64,000 nt of DNA, from positions 21,198-85,197 of IMG/VR virus record IMGVR_UViG_3300031521_000039, one strand, 5' to 3'. The DNA is from a virus. Position numbers and translations under genes: made by a program. Below are positions 17,563 through 25,490 of this stretch, in pieces. Positions within the stretch are counted from its first letter, which is position 1. Every line of letters starts with the position of its first letter. The notes under the pieces are model-generated. The model was not told the origin of the DNA and did no database searches. It saw nothing but the letters and a program-made list of their open reading frames with translations.

Positions 17563-17802
17563 ATGAACAAATTACAATTATGTGTTCAAGCAGTAACAAA
17601 AGTTTATGGAAATGAGGAAATTTCTTTTGAAGAAGCACAAGCGTTATACAATTATTTTTGTTCGGGTTTATGCTTTATAAATTTAGAAAATGCAAAAATA
17701 GATGAAAACATGAATTCTGATGAATTAAAACACCAAATAGAGATTTTATTAAAAGATACACTTGTTCAATATTACAAGTGTATGGAAGGTTTAACTCTAT
17801 AA
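17563..17802 (+). CDS. small acidic helical protein
   Basis: The protein has 79 residues. ATG 17563 is preferred because GAAAGGA lies 12-18 bases upstream. It is helical and acidic with three cysteines (ALYNYFCSGLCFINL) and no known motif. It breaks the run of beta-rich fibre proteins, so a chaperone or assembly role is possible. This is inference. Confidence 0.45.
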   Translation: MNKLQLCVQAVTKVYGNEEISFEEAQALYNYFCSGLCFINLENAKIDENMNSDELKHQIEILLKDTLVQYYKCMEGLTL

Positions 17803-17865
17803 AATAACACAAACAAAATAAACAAATAGATAAAAAATAATTTATGCGAAAGAAGGAATGTACAA

Positions 17866-18984
17866 ATGGCAACACCAATAGTAATAGATGGAAGAGCAAC
17901 TTATTTAAACTTAGGACAATTTATTTTTGACACTTTAGAAGCAAACGGATGGACAAAAGAAATGTCAGTTTTAACTGATGCAGTAATGAAGAAAAATTAT
18001 AATGGTTCAGATCACTTTGTATTTTTTACACCAATAACAGCAGATGGATATCAAACAACAGTTGGAAATGCAGAAGGATATACAAGAGGAAAAACTGGAG
18101 TAACTTGTGCCTATACAGAAACTACTACTGGAAGTCCAACAGTAGCGGAAGTCGGAACTATAACGGTTCAAAATTTCTGTACTACTGCGGGTAATTATAA
18201 TTTCAGATTTAAAGATGGAACAATTGATGTAACAATTCCAGTTCCAGTTTTAGTAACAGATAATACTACAAATTTAGTAGCAACAAAATTAAAAACTGCA
18301 ATTGATGCAAATACAACTTTTATGGCTAGTTATACAACAAGTATTTCAAATAATATTATTACTTTTACTAAGAAAGCAAATGGAATAACGCCGGTAGTTA
18401 TTTTATTTGATATTGGAATAACTGGAGTAGCTGGCGTATTTGTAAATAAAAATGCTAGAACATTAAGTTGGGGAAGTACAACAGTTGCTTCGGCTTCTTA
18501 TGTAAGTGTAAGAATATATTTATGGGATGACCATTTTGTAATTGGTGTTAATCCAGATACTGGTGTGGCAAATTCACAACCATTCTTATTATATTCTGGT
18601 TCTCCTAAATCCTATGGTGGAGTAAAACTTAATAACTGGGGAGATATGATAGGTGGAACTTGTTTAGAAGCCGTATCGGTATACCCAGTAAGAAATAGAA
18701 CAGGTGCTACTAATAGACCAACTTATCAAACACAAGGTTCTATAGCTCCAATAAATCCAGGGGAAGATGGACTAATGTACATATCTCCAATGTCAGTTGC
18801 AAATGCTACAGATGGTATTAGGGGTGATTTTCAAGACATATATGGACTACCTGCATCAGGGGTTCAACACTTAGATACTCTTACAAAAGGTGGAATCGTA
18901 CATGATATTTGGATTTCTGGAACTACTGGGTCTACTACATTTGCTGGAACAAAAGTAATTGCAGTATTCAATAGAACTGTATAA
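17866..18984 (+). CDS. virion structural protein with inserted beta-sandwich domain
   Basis: A 372-residue protein starting MATPIVIDGRATYLNLGQF. Residues about 80-200 look like an inserted domain of the kind found in tail proteins (GNYNFRFKDGTIDVTIPV, NLVATKLKTAIDAN, NIITFTKKANG). The flanks (YVSVRIYLWDDHFVIGVNPD, GLMYISPMSVANATDG) appear to form one conserved unit. It is probably a tail-tip or fibre-associated protein. It has no signal peptide and shares the fibre operon. Confidence 0.55.
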   Translation: MATPIVIDGRATYLNLGQFIFDTLEANGWTKEMSVLTDAVMKKNYNGSDHFVFFTPITADGYQTTVGNAEGYTRGKTGVTCAYTETTTGSPTVAEVGTITVQNFCTTAGNYNFRFKDGTIDVTIPVPVLVTDNTTNLVATKLKTAIDANTTFMASYTTSISNNIITFTKKANGITPVVILFDIGITGVAGVFVNKNARTLSWGSTTVASASYVSVRIYLWDDHFVIGVNPDTGVANSQPFLLYSGSPKSYGGVKLNNWGDMIGGTCLEAVSVYPVRNRTGATNRPTYQTQGSIAPINPGEDGLMYISPMSVANATDGIRGDFQDIYGLPASGVQHLDTLTKGGIVHDIWISGTTGSTTFAGTKVIAVFNRTV

Positions 18985-19012
18985 TAAATTATAAAAAGGC
19001 GGTGTGAGCCTA

Positions 19013-19762
19013 ATGAACTACGATAGTATTATACTTAATGCCTTTTCTACAACAAGAGAAAGGCAGATATTGGACAACTTATCAACTTCAATTAGGAGTT
19101 CAACCGATAAGCCTACAATATCATTAAATAATTTTGTATTTTCATCAAGAGATAAAATTTACAACTCTGTTTTAATTGACACAATAGATACTTATTCAAG
19201 AAATTATAAAATAATGGATGGAATAAACTCAAGTTTTAGGGATATACCGAATATCCCTTTTAGTACTGTAAATAACTTAATTGTTTCACTTAGAGACGAT
19301 GTAAAATCTAATAGTGTTGTGATGAATACATTTAAAACATCAAATAGAGATATAAACGAAAATAGTATATGTTTAAATGGATTTATTACTTCTAGAGAAG
19401 ATGCAGTTCTTGATAATATTAGTGTTTATGATAATTACATGTTAAATAATTCTTATATATCAGGATTAAACGTATCCTATAGAAATAATCCTAATAAATC
19501 ATTTACAACCCTTAATTCACAAACTATTTCTATTCTTGATACAGTTACACCAACTTATATAATGGATGGATTTTTTACTACATCAAGAGATTCTAATTAT
19601 AATGGCACAATAAATAATTATATTTTAGATTGTATGAGAATTGGAGTAAGTATAGATTCAATAGTAATAAGTGATAAATTAAAAGCCTCACATGAAGCAG
19701 TAGTATTGTATCAATCTATGATAGAAATACCACAAACATTAATAATAGCTTCATGGTATTAA
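19013..19762 (+). CDS. repeat protein of the fibre operon
   Basis: A 249-residue protein. ATG 19013 is chosen because AAAGGCGGTG lies upstream at normal spacing; GTG 19004 overlaps it. It is built from imperfect repeats of the pattern LNxFxTSxRD: LNAFSTTRER, LNNFVFSSRD, MDGINSSFRD, MNTFKTSNRD, LNGFITSRED, MDGFFTTSRD. Spacing between copies is about 30-60 residues. No database family is recognised. A repetitive scaffold or fibre shaft is the likeliest role. Confidence 0.5.
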   Translation: MNYDSIILNAFSTTRERQILDNLSTSIRSSTDKPTISLNNFVFSSRDKIYNSVLIDTIDTYSRNYKIMDGINSSFRDIPNIPFSTVNNLIVSLRDDVKSNSVVMNTFKTSNRDINENSICLNGFITSREDAVLDNISVYDNYMLNNSYISGLNVSYRNNPNKSFTTLNSQTISILDTVTPTYIMDGFFTTSRDSNYNGTINNYILDCMRIGVSIDSIVISDKLKASHEAVVLYQSMIEIPQTLIIASWY

Positions 19763-19806
19763 GATTATTCTCATGGGTCTGATAATAGATTTCATGAGAA
19801 TAATCT
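19762..19806 (+). terminator. 14-bp perfect stem-loop after the repeat protein
   Basis: AGATTATTCTCATG and CATGAGAATAATCT form a perfect 14-bp stem around a 17-base loop, beginning on the stop codon. The tail (ATTAAATAG) has no U-tract. It may be an RNA-stabilising or processing hairpin rather than a classic terminator. Confidence 0.6.
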
Positions 19807-19864
19807 ATTAAATAGAATATAAAAGTACTTATGACTTTTCAATATAAAGAAAGGAGTGATATGA

Positions 19865-21238
19865 TTGGAAAATTTTCAATTAATTAAACAAATGCAAACT
19901 AATATTAGTAATCCCAATGAACCAATAATTATAAATAGCACAGATTGGATACTAGATATTGCATCTAATTTATACAAACTGACTGTTACACATGGTTTGC
20001 AAACAGATAAAATATTAACAGAAATGTATAATGATAAAAATGAAGAAGAAACAATATCTGTAAGAATAGTTGATAATAATACTTTAGAATTAAAAAATTC
20101 CATGCCTATAAATGGTACATTGATGATAAATTATAGTTCTACATCTAGTAATGGAGGTGGTTCAGTAGGAGATTTAAGTGGATTTACAACAGATGATTTA
20201 ACAGAAAGTTTAACTAAAAAATATATCACTCCTATACAAGTAAATAAATTAAATAATATTAGTGATAATGCTAAAAAAGTTGAATCTTCTTTAACTAATG
20301 GGAATATTAAAATAGATGGAGCAGAAACAAGTGTTTATACACATCCATTATCACATAGCCCAAATATTATAGCACAAGATTCTAATAATAGATTTGTTAG
20401 TGATGCTAAAATAGCTAGTTGGGATGCAAAAGCTAATACAATACATAATCATGTAATTGGTGATATTACAAATTTACAATCAACTTTAGATAATAAATTA
20501 GTTTCTAGTAATATTAAAGCTGGTTCTAATATTACTATTACATCTAGCGGTAATGATGTAACTATTAATGCGAGTGGAGGAAGTAATAATATAAATGATA
20601 GTTTGAGTACGTCTGTAATAAATACTTATTCTATTGATAAATTAAATTCCACTTATATAAAACAAGTAGCTAATAAATCACTTATAGCAGATTCAGAAAT
20701 AACTCGTTTATCAAGTATCACAAATTATGATCATACAAACGTTGACACACATATGGCTAATAATGGTATTCATGTAACATCTACGGATAAAACTAATTTA
20801 GCTAATGTAGTTGCTAACTCTCATACACATACTAATAAAACAGTTATTGATAAATTTACGGAAGTTAGTGGACAACCATATTATAATGGAAGTGCCATGG
20901 GTGGTGGAATATCAGACTTAACTTCATTTACTACAAATGATTTAGTAGAAAGTACAACTAAAAAATATATTAGTCCTGCTGAAAAAACAATATTGTCTAA
21001 TACAAGTGGAATAAATACTGGGGATGAAACAATTGCAACTATCAAAACAAAACTTGGACAAGCTAATTCAACTACTGATGGTTATGTATCTAGTACAGAT
21101 TGGAATACTTTTAATAATAAATTAAATACAAGTAACATTAAGCAAGGAAGTAATATTACAATTACAACTAGTGGTTCTGATATTACTATTAATAGTACTG
21201 GTACAGGCATATCAACATGGAATACATTCAATCTATAG
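19865..21238 (+). CDS. tail fibre protein with internal duplication
   Basis: A 457-residue protein starting at TTG 19865 after AAGGAGTGATATGA; the nearby ATG is out of frame. Residues 100-240 and 355-455 repeat the same pair of segments. One begins LSGFTTDDLTESLTKKYIT or LTSFTTNDLVESTTKKYIS. The other begins SNIKAGSNITITSSGNDV or SNIKQGSNITITTSGSDI. THPLSHSPNII and NHVIGDITNLQSTLDNK are typical fibre-shaft segments. It is probably a trimeric fibre working with the next gene, which carries a third copy of the NIKAG motif. Confidence 0.75.
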   Translation: MENFQLIKQMQTNISNPNEPIIINSTDWILDIASNLYKLTVTHGLQTDKILTEMYNDKNEEETISVRIVDNNTLELKNSMPINGTLMINYSSTSSNGGGSVGDLSGFTTDDLTESLTKKYITPIQVNKLNNISDNAKKVESSLTNGNIKIDGAETSVYTHPLSHSPNIIAQDSNNRFVSDAKIASWDAKANTIHNHVIGDITNLQSTLDNKLVSSNIKAGSNITITSSGNDVTINASGGSNNINDSLSTSVINTYSIDKLNSTYIKQVANKSLIADSEITRLSSITNYDHTNVDTHMANNGIHVTSTDKTNLANVVANSHTHTNKTVIDKFTEVSGQPYYNGSAMGGGISDLTSFTTNDLVESTTKKYISPAEKTILSNTSGINTGDETIATIKTKLGQANSTTDGYVSSTDWNTFNNKLNTSNIKQGSNITITTSGSDITINSTGTGISTWNTFNL

Positions 21239-21256
21239 AAAGGAGTGATAAATTAA

Positions 21257-23224
21257 ATGGCAACAAATTTAAATTTTAATGCAGACAGCAAAAGCAATTT
21301 AGCTTCATATACAACTGCTGGAGAAGTAGTTTTTACAGAAGACAACATCTATTTAGTTAAAAATGATGGAAGTAAAATAAAATATAGTTCAATAGAAGTC
21401 GTTCCGTCACTTCCTAGTAGTGGAATCAGTTCAGATAAAATATACATTTTAAGTACACAAAATTATAGTATTAACTACTATGATGGAAGTGCATGGCATG
21501 TATTAGGAAGTAATCAAATTATCATCGGAACTACTAATGCAGATACTACGAAGTTATGGTTAGATATTTCAACACCAACTAATCCGATACTTAAATGGTA
21601 TAGTGGAACTGCATGGATTAATGTAAATAATCAAAGGAATTTTACTACAAATAAAATAGATTTAACAAGTGAAGTTACAGGTATTTTACCTATTGTTAAT
21701 GTAAATACAACTACTTTAGCTAAAACTACAGATATACCTAATGTAAGTAATAAATTAGAAGCGACTAATATAAAAGCTGGAACAAATATAAATTTAAGTA
21801 CTAGTGGAAATGATGTAACGATTAGTGTATCTGGTTCTAATGCTACAAGTATAAATTCTCATGCAGTAGATAACTCTACATATTCACCTAATAGAGTTTT
21901 AATAGTTGATAATAGTGGTAATTACACTCATGCAAATGTTAATGTTGCTGGAATAGTTGCTACTAATGGAACAATATTACAACCAAGTGGAAGTCCAACA
22001 ACTATTCTTAGTGGGGAAGAAAAAACTTTTAGTTATCCTAGTTGTTCTGCTGATAAAATGTTAATGAATATACAAGAAGTTATAAGTGGGAGTTCTGTTA
22101 CAGATAATCATTTGGATTTTAGTGATAGTAGCAAATATACTTCACAAGATGTAAGTAAAATATTAATAAGTAGTAATAAAGCACAATTAAAATCACAATC
22201 TGACAATAATGTAACACCTACTTTAACTGGATATAATACCTCTGTAAGTGGTAAAACTTATATTGTTACGGATAATGGAAGTATAACTGGATATGAATCT
22301 TGGAAAACATACATTAATACTGGTTTAATTGGAAGTTATCAATGGGCATCATCATTTACAGGTTCAAATTACTCACAAATAGATTATGGAGTTGGAAATG
22401 AAAGATATTTTAATAGAATAGATATTGGTATATATGCAAATTCTGGAAATGCTAAAACTGTTATAATATATGGTTTAAAAACAGATGGAACTTTGACAGG
22501 TACATTAACTACTTGTAATTTAACAAATACAAGTAGTTATCAAACTTTTTATTTTTCGTATGTGGATAAATTACGCGGTATAAGATTAGTTGTTACTGAT
22601 AAATATGCTTTAGATGCAAATTTTAGAATAATGGGAGTTCAACTTTTTACGAATAATTATCCAATAATTCCACAATATTTGAAAACAACAGGTAGTAGCA
22701 ACTTTAGTTTAACAACAACTGATACAATTACATCTTTAAGTATGCCAGTAGTAATTCCTACCAACACTAATGTTAAATGTTTATTTAGCGTGGATAATGG
22801 AGTTAATTGGTTATATAAAGACGGAACGGGGTTTCATAAATATACTGGTGATTTAACAGTAACATGGACAAGTTCAAATGTGAATACAGAATTACAAACT
22901 TATTTTACTAATTTACCAGTAACGCAATTAAAATCAGATTTAAATAGTTTAAGCATAATACCTATTTCGTTAGATTTTGCTTGGGATATGTCGACATCTG
23001 ATTTAATGGTTACACCAACTATATCACCAGTTACATTAATATATACAACATTACCACATTTAGAATCTTCAAGTTTTGGACGTTTCGATGATGCTTATGT
23101 AACATTTGGTGTAAAAATAATTAGAGATCCATTAGACAATACGAAAACAAATCAGATGGCAATTAAAAACCTAAGTAATCGGAATCGAACAGCGAATCCA
23201 AATGTGATTGTAACAACAAGTTAA
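21257..23224 (+). CDS. tail fibre / receptor-binding protein with discoidin-like module
   Basis: A 655-residue protein. The N-terminal 130 residues (LNFNADSKSNLASYTTAGEVVF) resemble fibre attachment regions. ATNIKAGTNINLSTSGNDV repeats a motif of the upstream fibre. Residues about 325-480 form a jelly-roll-like segment (WASSFTGSNYSQIDYGVG, FNRIDIGIYANSGN, DKLRGIRLVVTDKY) resembling F5/8 type C galactose-binding domains. The rest is beta-rich. It is probably the receptor-binding tip recognising wall glycans. The carbohydrate-binding call is by pattern only. Confidence 0.65.
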   Translation: MATNLNFNADSKSNLASYTTAGEVVFTEDNIYLVKNDGSKIKYSSIEVVPSLPSSGISSDKIYILSTQNYSINYYDGSAWHVLGSNQIIIGTTNADTTKLWLDISTPTNPILKWYSGTAWINVNNQRNFTTNKIDLTSEVTGILPIVNVNTTTLAKTTDIPNVSNKLEATNIKAGTNINLSTSGNDVTISVSGSNATSINSHAVDNSTYSPNRVLIVDNSGNYTHANVNVAGIVATNGTILQPSGSPTTILSGEEKTFSYPSCSADKMLMNIQEVISGSSVTDNHLDFSDSSKYTSQDVSKILISSNKAQLKSQSDNNVTPTLTGYNTSVSGKTYIVTDNGSITGYESWKTYINTGLIGSYQWASSFTGSNYSQIDYGVGNERYFNRIDIGIYANSGNAKTVIIYGLKTDGTLTGTLTTCNLTNTSSYQTFYFSYVDKLRGIRLVVTDKYALDANFRIMGVQLFTNNYPIIPQYLKTTGSSNFSLTTTDTITSLSMPVVIPTNTNVKCLFSVDNGVNWLYKDGTGFHKYTGDLTVTWTSSNVNTELQTYFTNLPVTQLKSDLNSLSIIPISLDFAWDMSTSDLMVTPTISPVTLIYTTLPHLESSSFGRFDDAYVTFGVKIIRDPLDNTKTNQMAIKNLSNRNRTANPNVIVTTS

Positions 23225-23251
23225 TAGAGAAACAAAGGAGGAATTAAAATC

Positions 23252-23626
23252 ATGATAGCGTATGTATATTGGAAAGGAAGTTTAGGAATAAATTGTATAA
23301 TAAATAATGTGACTTCAATTTCAGGAAATCAAATAATCGGTGACACAACAATAAATTTTGGAGGAGGTTCTAATTATGTTATATTACAAAATTCAATAGA
23401 TAAAAATATAGGAGATGTAATTGATATTTCAAATTTAACAGATTGTAGAGATTTTTTCTTAAAAGGCAAGGATTTTTGGTATTTAGAACAAATTAATAAA
23501 GCTAATACTAGAGTTGGTAATTTAGAAACAGAACCACCACTTGCCAATCAAATATCTAGTGCAAATGCATTAATCGATGATTTATCTCAAATGATGGTAG
23601 AAATGTCTACCGTTACTTTGGCTTAA
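23252..23626 (+). CDS. small protein following the terminal fibre gene
   Basis: A 124-residue protein with an AAAGGAGG binding site. The first half is beta-rich (VYWKGSLGINCIINN, TINFGGGSNYVI). The second is helical (FWYLEQINKANTRVGNLE and an Ala/Ser/Leu-rich end). Its place between a fibre gene and a 62-residue protein mirrors the order at 1-552, suggesting a second module of fibre, small adaptor and tiny helical protein. The family is not recognised. Confidence 0.45.
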   Translation: MIAYVYWKGSLGINCIINNVTSISGNQIIGDTTINFGGGSNYVILQNSIDKNIGDVIDISNLTDCRDFFLKGKDFWYLEQINKANTRVGNLETEPPLANQISSANALIDDLSQMMVEMSTVTLA

Positions 23627-23666
23627 ATAAATATAAAAATAAAAGGAGCAAAGGAGTATGATTAAT

Positions 23667-23855
23667 ATGACAAGTTTTAAAAACGTAATGGAAAGAGCAA
23701 TAAGGAGTTCATACACAACCAAAGAAAGAAAATATTTCGAGGAGAAAATTGCTACATGGTCACTTAATGGTTGGCTAGAAGACACAGAAGTAGCTTATTT
23801 ACTAGGTATTTTAGATGAAGTCTATGGAAAGACTACAACAGGAACACAAGCTTAA
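23667..23855 (+). CDS. tiny helical protein ending the fibre operon
   Basis: The protein has 62 residues. ATG 23667 is used because AAGGAG lies 10 bases before it; the in-frame ATG at 23658 is only one base from the site. It is helical with aromatic residues (KYFEEKIATWSLNGWLEDTE, YLLGILDEVYG). In size and place it recalls XkdX, though I see no clear sequence match. It is followed by the operon terminator. Confidence 0.5.
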   Translation: MTSFKNVMERAIRSSYTTKERKYFEEKIATWSLNGWLEDTEVAYLLGILDEVYGKTTTGTQA

Positions 23856-23904
23856 TAGGTCAAATTCTGTTAAATCTAACATTTTAAATTAATTCTAACA
23901 AACA

Positions 23905-23940
23905 AAAACAGAGTAGATATTATTAACTACTCTGTTTTCT
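23905..23940 (+). terminator. terminator of the fibre operon
   Basis: AAAACAGAGTAG pairs perfectly with CTACTCTGTTTT (12 bp, 10-base loop), with T residues at and after the descending arm. It closes the fibre operon. Confidence 0.9.
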
Positions 23941-24066
23941 ACAAGTTTAAACAAATTAATATAATAAAAGAAGTTGATTAAATGAAAAATCAATTTTTAT
24001 TACAATATAAATATAGCACAAATTAATATGGTTGTAAATAGATTTTGCAAAATATCTTTAATTTAT

Positions 24067-24114
24067 TTTTACTATTAAACTACATCAATTGATAAATACC
24101 GTTTAATAGTAAAA
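24067..24114. repeat. 14-bp perfect inverted repeat
   Basis: TTTTACTATTAAAC and GTTTAATAGTAAAA flank a 20-base spacer. Neither strand has a U-tract at the expected end, so a plain terminator is unlikely. It could be a replication or protein-binding site. Confidence 0.65.
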
Positions 24115-24192
24115 TAGTAGAAAAGTCATCGTGGGTTAACTCTCCTACTATCAGTTAAATTAAAATGTACACTTGTGCAATTTAGTACATTA
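24110..24192 (-). ncRNA. candidate ~80-nt small RNA
   Basis: On the - strand an extended -10 (TGATATAAT, 24199-24207) has no clear -35. It is followed about 15-25 bases downstream by the imperfect palindrome TGCACAAGTGTACA. Further on a hairpin pairs AGTAGGAGAG with CTTTTCTACT and runs into ATTTT. The hairpin arms nearly repeat those of the terminator at 24406-24435. No ORF of useful length with a binding site lies inside. Promoter plus terminator spacing suggests a short untranslated RNA. Confidence 0.4.
24166..24179. promoter_or_regulatory. operator-like imperfect palindrome
   Basis: TGTACACTTGTGCA is a 14-bp palindrome with one mismatch. It sits just downstream of the extended -10 of the candidate small RNA, where a repressor would block transcription. 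The nearby ribbon-helix-helix protein is a possible binder. Confidence 0.35.
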
Positions 24193-24330
24193 AATTTTAT
24201 TATATCATATTGAAAATTAAAATACCATACATCAGAAAATTTTAATAGGCATATAGAATTGTTTAAATGATAACTTGTAAGGATTTAATTGAGTTTGAAT
24301 TTTAAAATTGCTTAGATTTGATGTTTTTTA

Positions 24331-24405
24331 ATCGACCGTTTTCATTGCAGTTCTTCGGATTAAAAACGGGCAATGCGAACGATATGGAACGAACAAGGAC
24401 GATAG
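24331..24405. other. GC-richer patch with pseudoknot potential
   Basis: About 44 percent of these 75 bases are G or C, far above the surroundings. CCGTTTT (24336) can pair with AAAACGG (24363), and CATTGC (24343) with GCAATG (24370), in the interleaved order of an H-type pseudoknot. A CTTCGG loop sequence lies between. It is followed by GAACGA, GGAACGA and GGACGA repeats. No protein gene covers it. It could be an RNA element, an attachment site or a protein-binding region. Confidence 0.4.
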
Positions 24406-24435
24406 AAAAAGTAGAAAAGATATACTCTCCTACTT
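24406..24435 (-). terminator. terminator of the ribbon-helix-helix gene
   Basis: On the - strand AAGTAGGAGAG pairs with CTTTTCTACTT (11 bp with two G-T pairs, five-base loop) and runs into TTTTT. It overlaps the gene's stop codon. Confidence 0.8.
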
Positions 24436-24661
24436 ATGAGTTTCTAACCTTACTAATAAAGGTTTTCATATTTTCTTCATTATCTAATAATGATATTAAA
24501 CAGTCAAAACCTAGTGTACATGGACGATTCAAGCATTTCATAAGTTTTTTAAACTCATCTAAAGACTCTTTATCTATTTTAACAGTGAGTTGACTACGTG
24601 GTTTGTCCAACCAACTTTTATGATCTATTTTAAATCCATTGAATATGTATTCTTCAGACAT
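24434..24661 (-). CDS. ribbon-helix-helix DNA-binding regulator
   Basis: A 75-residue protein with a strong GGAGGT binding site. Residues about 22-60 fit an RHH fold: a strand SQLTVKID, then helices ESLDEFKKLMKCLN and TLGFDCLISLLDNE. It is transcribed opposite to all flanking genes from a near-consensus promoter, with its own terminator. An 8-bp inverted repeat spans the -10 and the binding site, which suggests autorepression. Placed beside RusA and the integrase, it is a candidate lysogeny or copy-number regulator. The fold is by pattern; the function is inferred. Confidence 0.65.
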   Translation of the reverse strand: MSEEYIFNGFKIDHKSWLDKPRSQLTVKIDKESLDEFKKLMKCLNRPCTLGFDCLISLLDNEENMKTFISKVRNS

Positions 24662-24695
24662 AAATTTACCTCCATTAGTTCTCTATAGGTAAATT
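24662..24695 (-). promoter_or_regulatory. inverted repeat across -10 and ribosome binding site of the RHH gene
   Basis: AATTTACC and GGTAAATT lie 17 bp apart. The upstream arm overlaps the -10 and the downstream arm overlaps the GGAGGT binding site. Because transcription should start between the arms, this is more likely a DNA operator than an RNA hairpin. Confidence 0.5.
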
Positions 24696-24721
24696 ATATT
24701 ACATAATGAAACATTGGTCAA
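24693..24721 (-). promoter_or_regulatory. sigma-A type promoter of the RHH gene
   Basis: TTGACC and TATAAT are separated by 17 bp on the - strand, about 30 bases before the start codon. It is one of the best promoter matches in the window. Confidence 0.8.
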
Positions 24722-24767
24722 GCATGGTTTAATAAGTTTTATAACATTTTTCGCATAATCTTTATTT

Positions 24768-24785
24768 CTCGAACAATTGTTTGAG
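24768..24785. promoter_or_regulatory. LexA (SOS) box-like palindrome
   Basis: CTCGAACAATTGTTTGAG is an 18-bp palindrome with one mismatch. Its core CGAACAATTGTTTG fits the Gram-positive LexA/DinR consensus CGAAC-N4-GTTYG. A TATAAA (24793-24798) lies where a + strand promoter would place the box over its -35. It lies between the divergent RHH and RusA-like genes. Confidence 0.6.
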
Positions 24786-24932
24786 CATTTTTTATAAATG
24801 GTTTGGCTTATTTAGAAGGTTTGTAAGGATAAGGTGATTTAGGTGCATAAAGTAGTGGATTATATAAGAATAATTATACATTTTTAATGAATAATATACA
24901 AAATTAAAATAAGAAAGGAATTGATAAATATT

Positions 24933-25487
24933 ATGGAAGAAAAAAATACAGTAGTTGTTGAGTTCAATGAAGAATTACTTGAAGAATGGACAAAAAATTA
25001 TTTTAAGAAGCATCCTAGAGCAAGAAAGATTCCTATAACCAATTGCGTTCATCCAAGTATTAACACTTGGACAATAATGCCAAGGCTATCACAAAATTCA
25101 TTAAAACATAGATGGGCTAGTTTTACTCAATATGTTTTAGATAAACAGAATAAAGAAATGTTAGGTATAAATAAGTGTAAGGTGGAAGTAATTATTCATA
25201 AGGCAACTCAAATAAGATGCGATGCCGATAATTATTGCCTAAAATTCTGCAACGATCAATTTGTGGATTCTGGCTTGTTAGTAGACGATAGTTATAAAGT
25301 CATAACAGAAACAACTACACGAATTATATATAATAAAGGTGTAAACAAGATGGAGATTATTTTTAAAGATTGTGAATTTAACTTAGAAGAGTTGAAAATT
25401 GCACTAGAAAAAGAACAAATTAAACGAGATAAAAGAGAAAAAACAATGTCTGAGAAGAAGAAAACTAAGAAAAAGAAGATAAAATAA
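24933..25487 (+). CDS. RusA-like Holliday junction endonuclease
   Basis: A 184-residue protein. ATG 24933 is chosen over an in-frame TTG at 24921 that touches the AAAGGA site. The RusA pattern is present: HKATQIRCDADNYCLKFCND (the D-x-DN core), then SGLLVDDSYKVITE. RusA enzymes resolve Holliday junctions during phage recombination and packaging. The C-terminus is strongly basic (KREKTMSEKKKTKKKK). The LexA-like box upstream suggests induction by DNA damage. RusA proteins are usually about 120 residues, so the N-terminal 50 residues are an extension. Confidence 0.7.
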   Translation: MEEKNTVVVEFNEELLEEWTKNYFKKHPRARKIPITNCVHPSINTWTIMPRLSQNSLKHRWASFTQYVLDKQNKEMLGINKCKVEVIIHKATQIRCDADNYCLKFCNDQFVDSGLLVDDSYKVITETTTRIIYNKGVNKMEIIFKDCEFNLEELKIALEKEQIKRDKREKTMSEKKKTKKKKIK

Positions 25488-25490
25488 ATT

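Larger units (their letters stand above)
23941..24405. other. 465-bp non-coding control region
   Basis: No protein gene with a credible start is seen here. The region holds two copies of the ACAAATTAATA boundary element (23951, 24018), a 14-bp inverted repeat (24067-24114), a candidate small RNA on the - strand, an operator-like imperfect palindrome and a GC-richer patch with pseudoknot potential. A 14-codon ORF (ATG near 23982) has a weak binding site and may be a leader peptide. The absence of coding in such a compact genome suggests regulation, replication start or attachment. Confidence 0.6.

Noticed and set aside
19762-19806. CRISPR-like or palindromic repeat unit
   Set aside because: Only one copy exists and no spaced array is present anywhere in the window.
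24067-24114. Terminator on the 14-bp inverted repeat
   Set aside because: Neither strand has a U-tract at the right end, so it is listed only as an inverted repeat.
24331-24405. tRNA or tRNA-end attachment sequence
   Set aside because: Parts look T-loop-like (GTTCTTCGGAT), but no acceptor stem, anticodon stem or CCA-type end can be drawn.
24318-24593. + strand ORF of 91 codons
   Set aside because: It overlaps the RHH gene antisense, lacks a binding site and crosses the non-coding GC-rich patch. The opposite frame has promoter, binding site and terminator.
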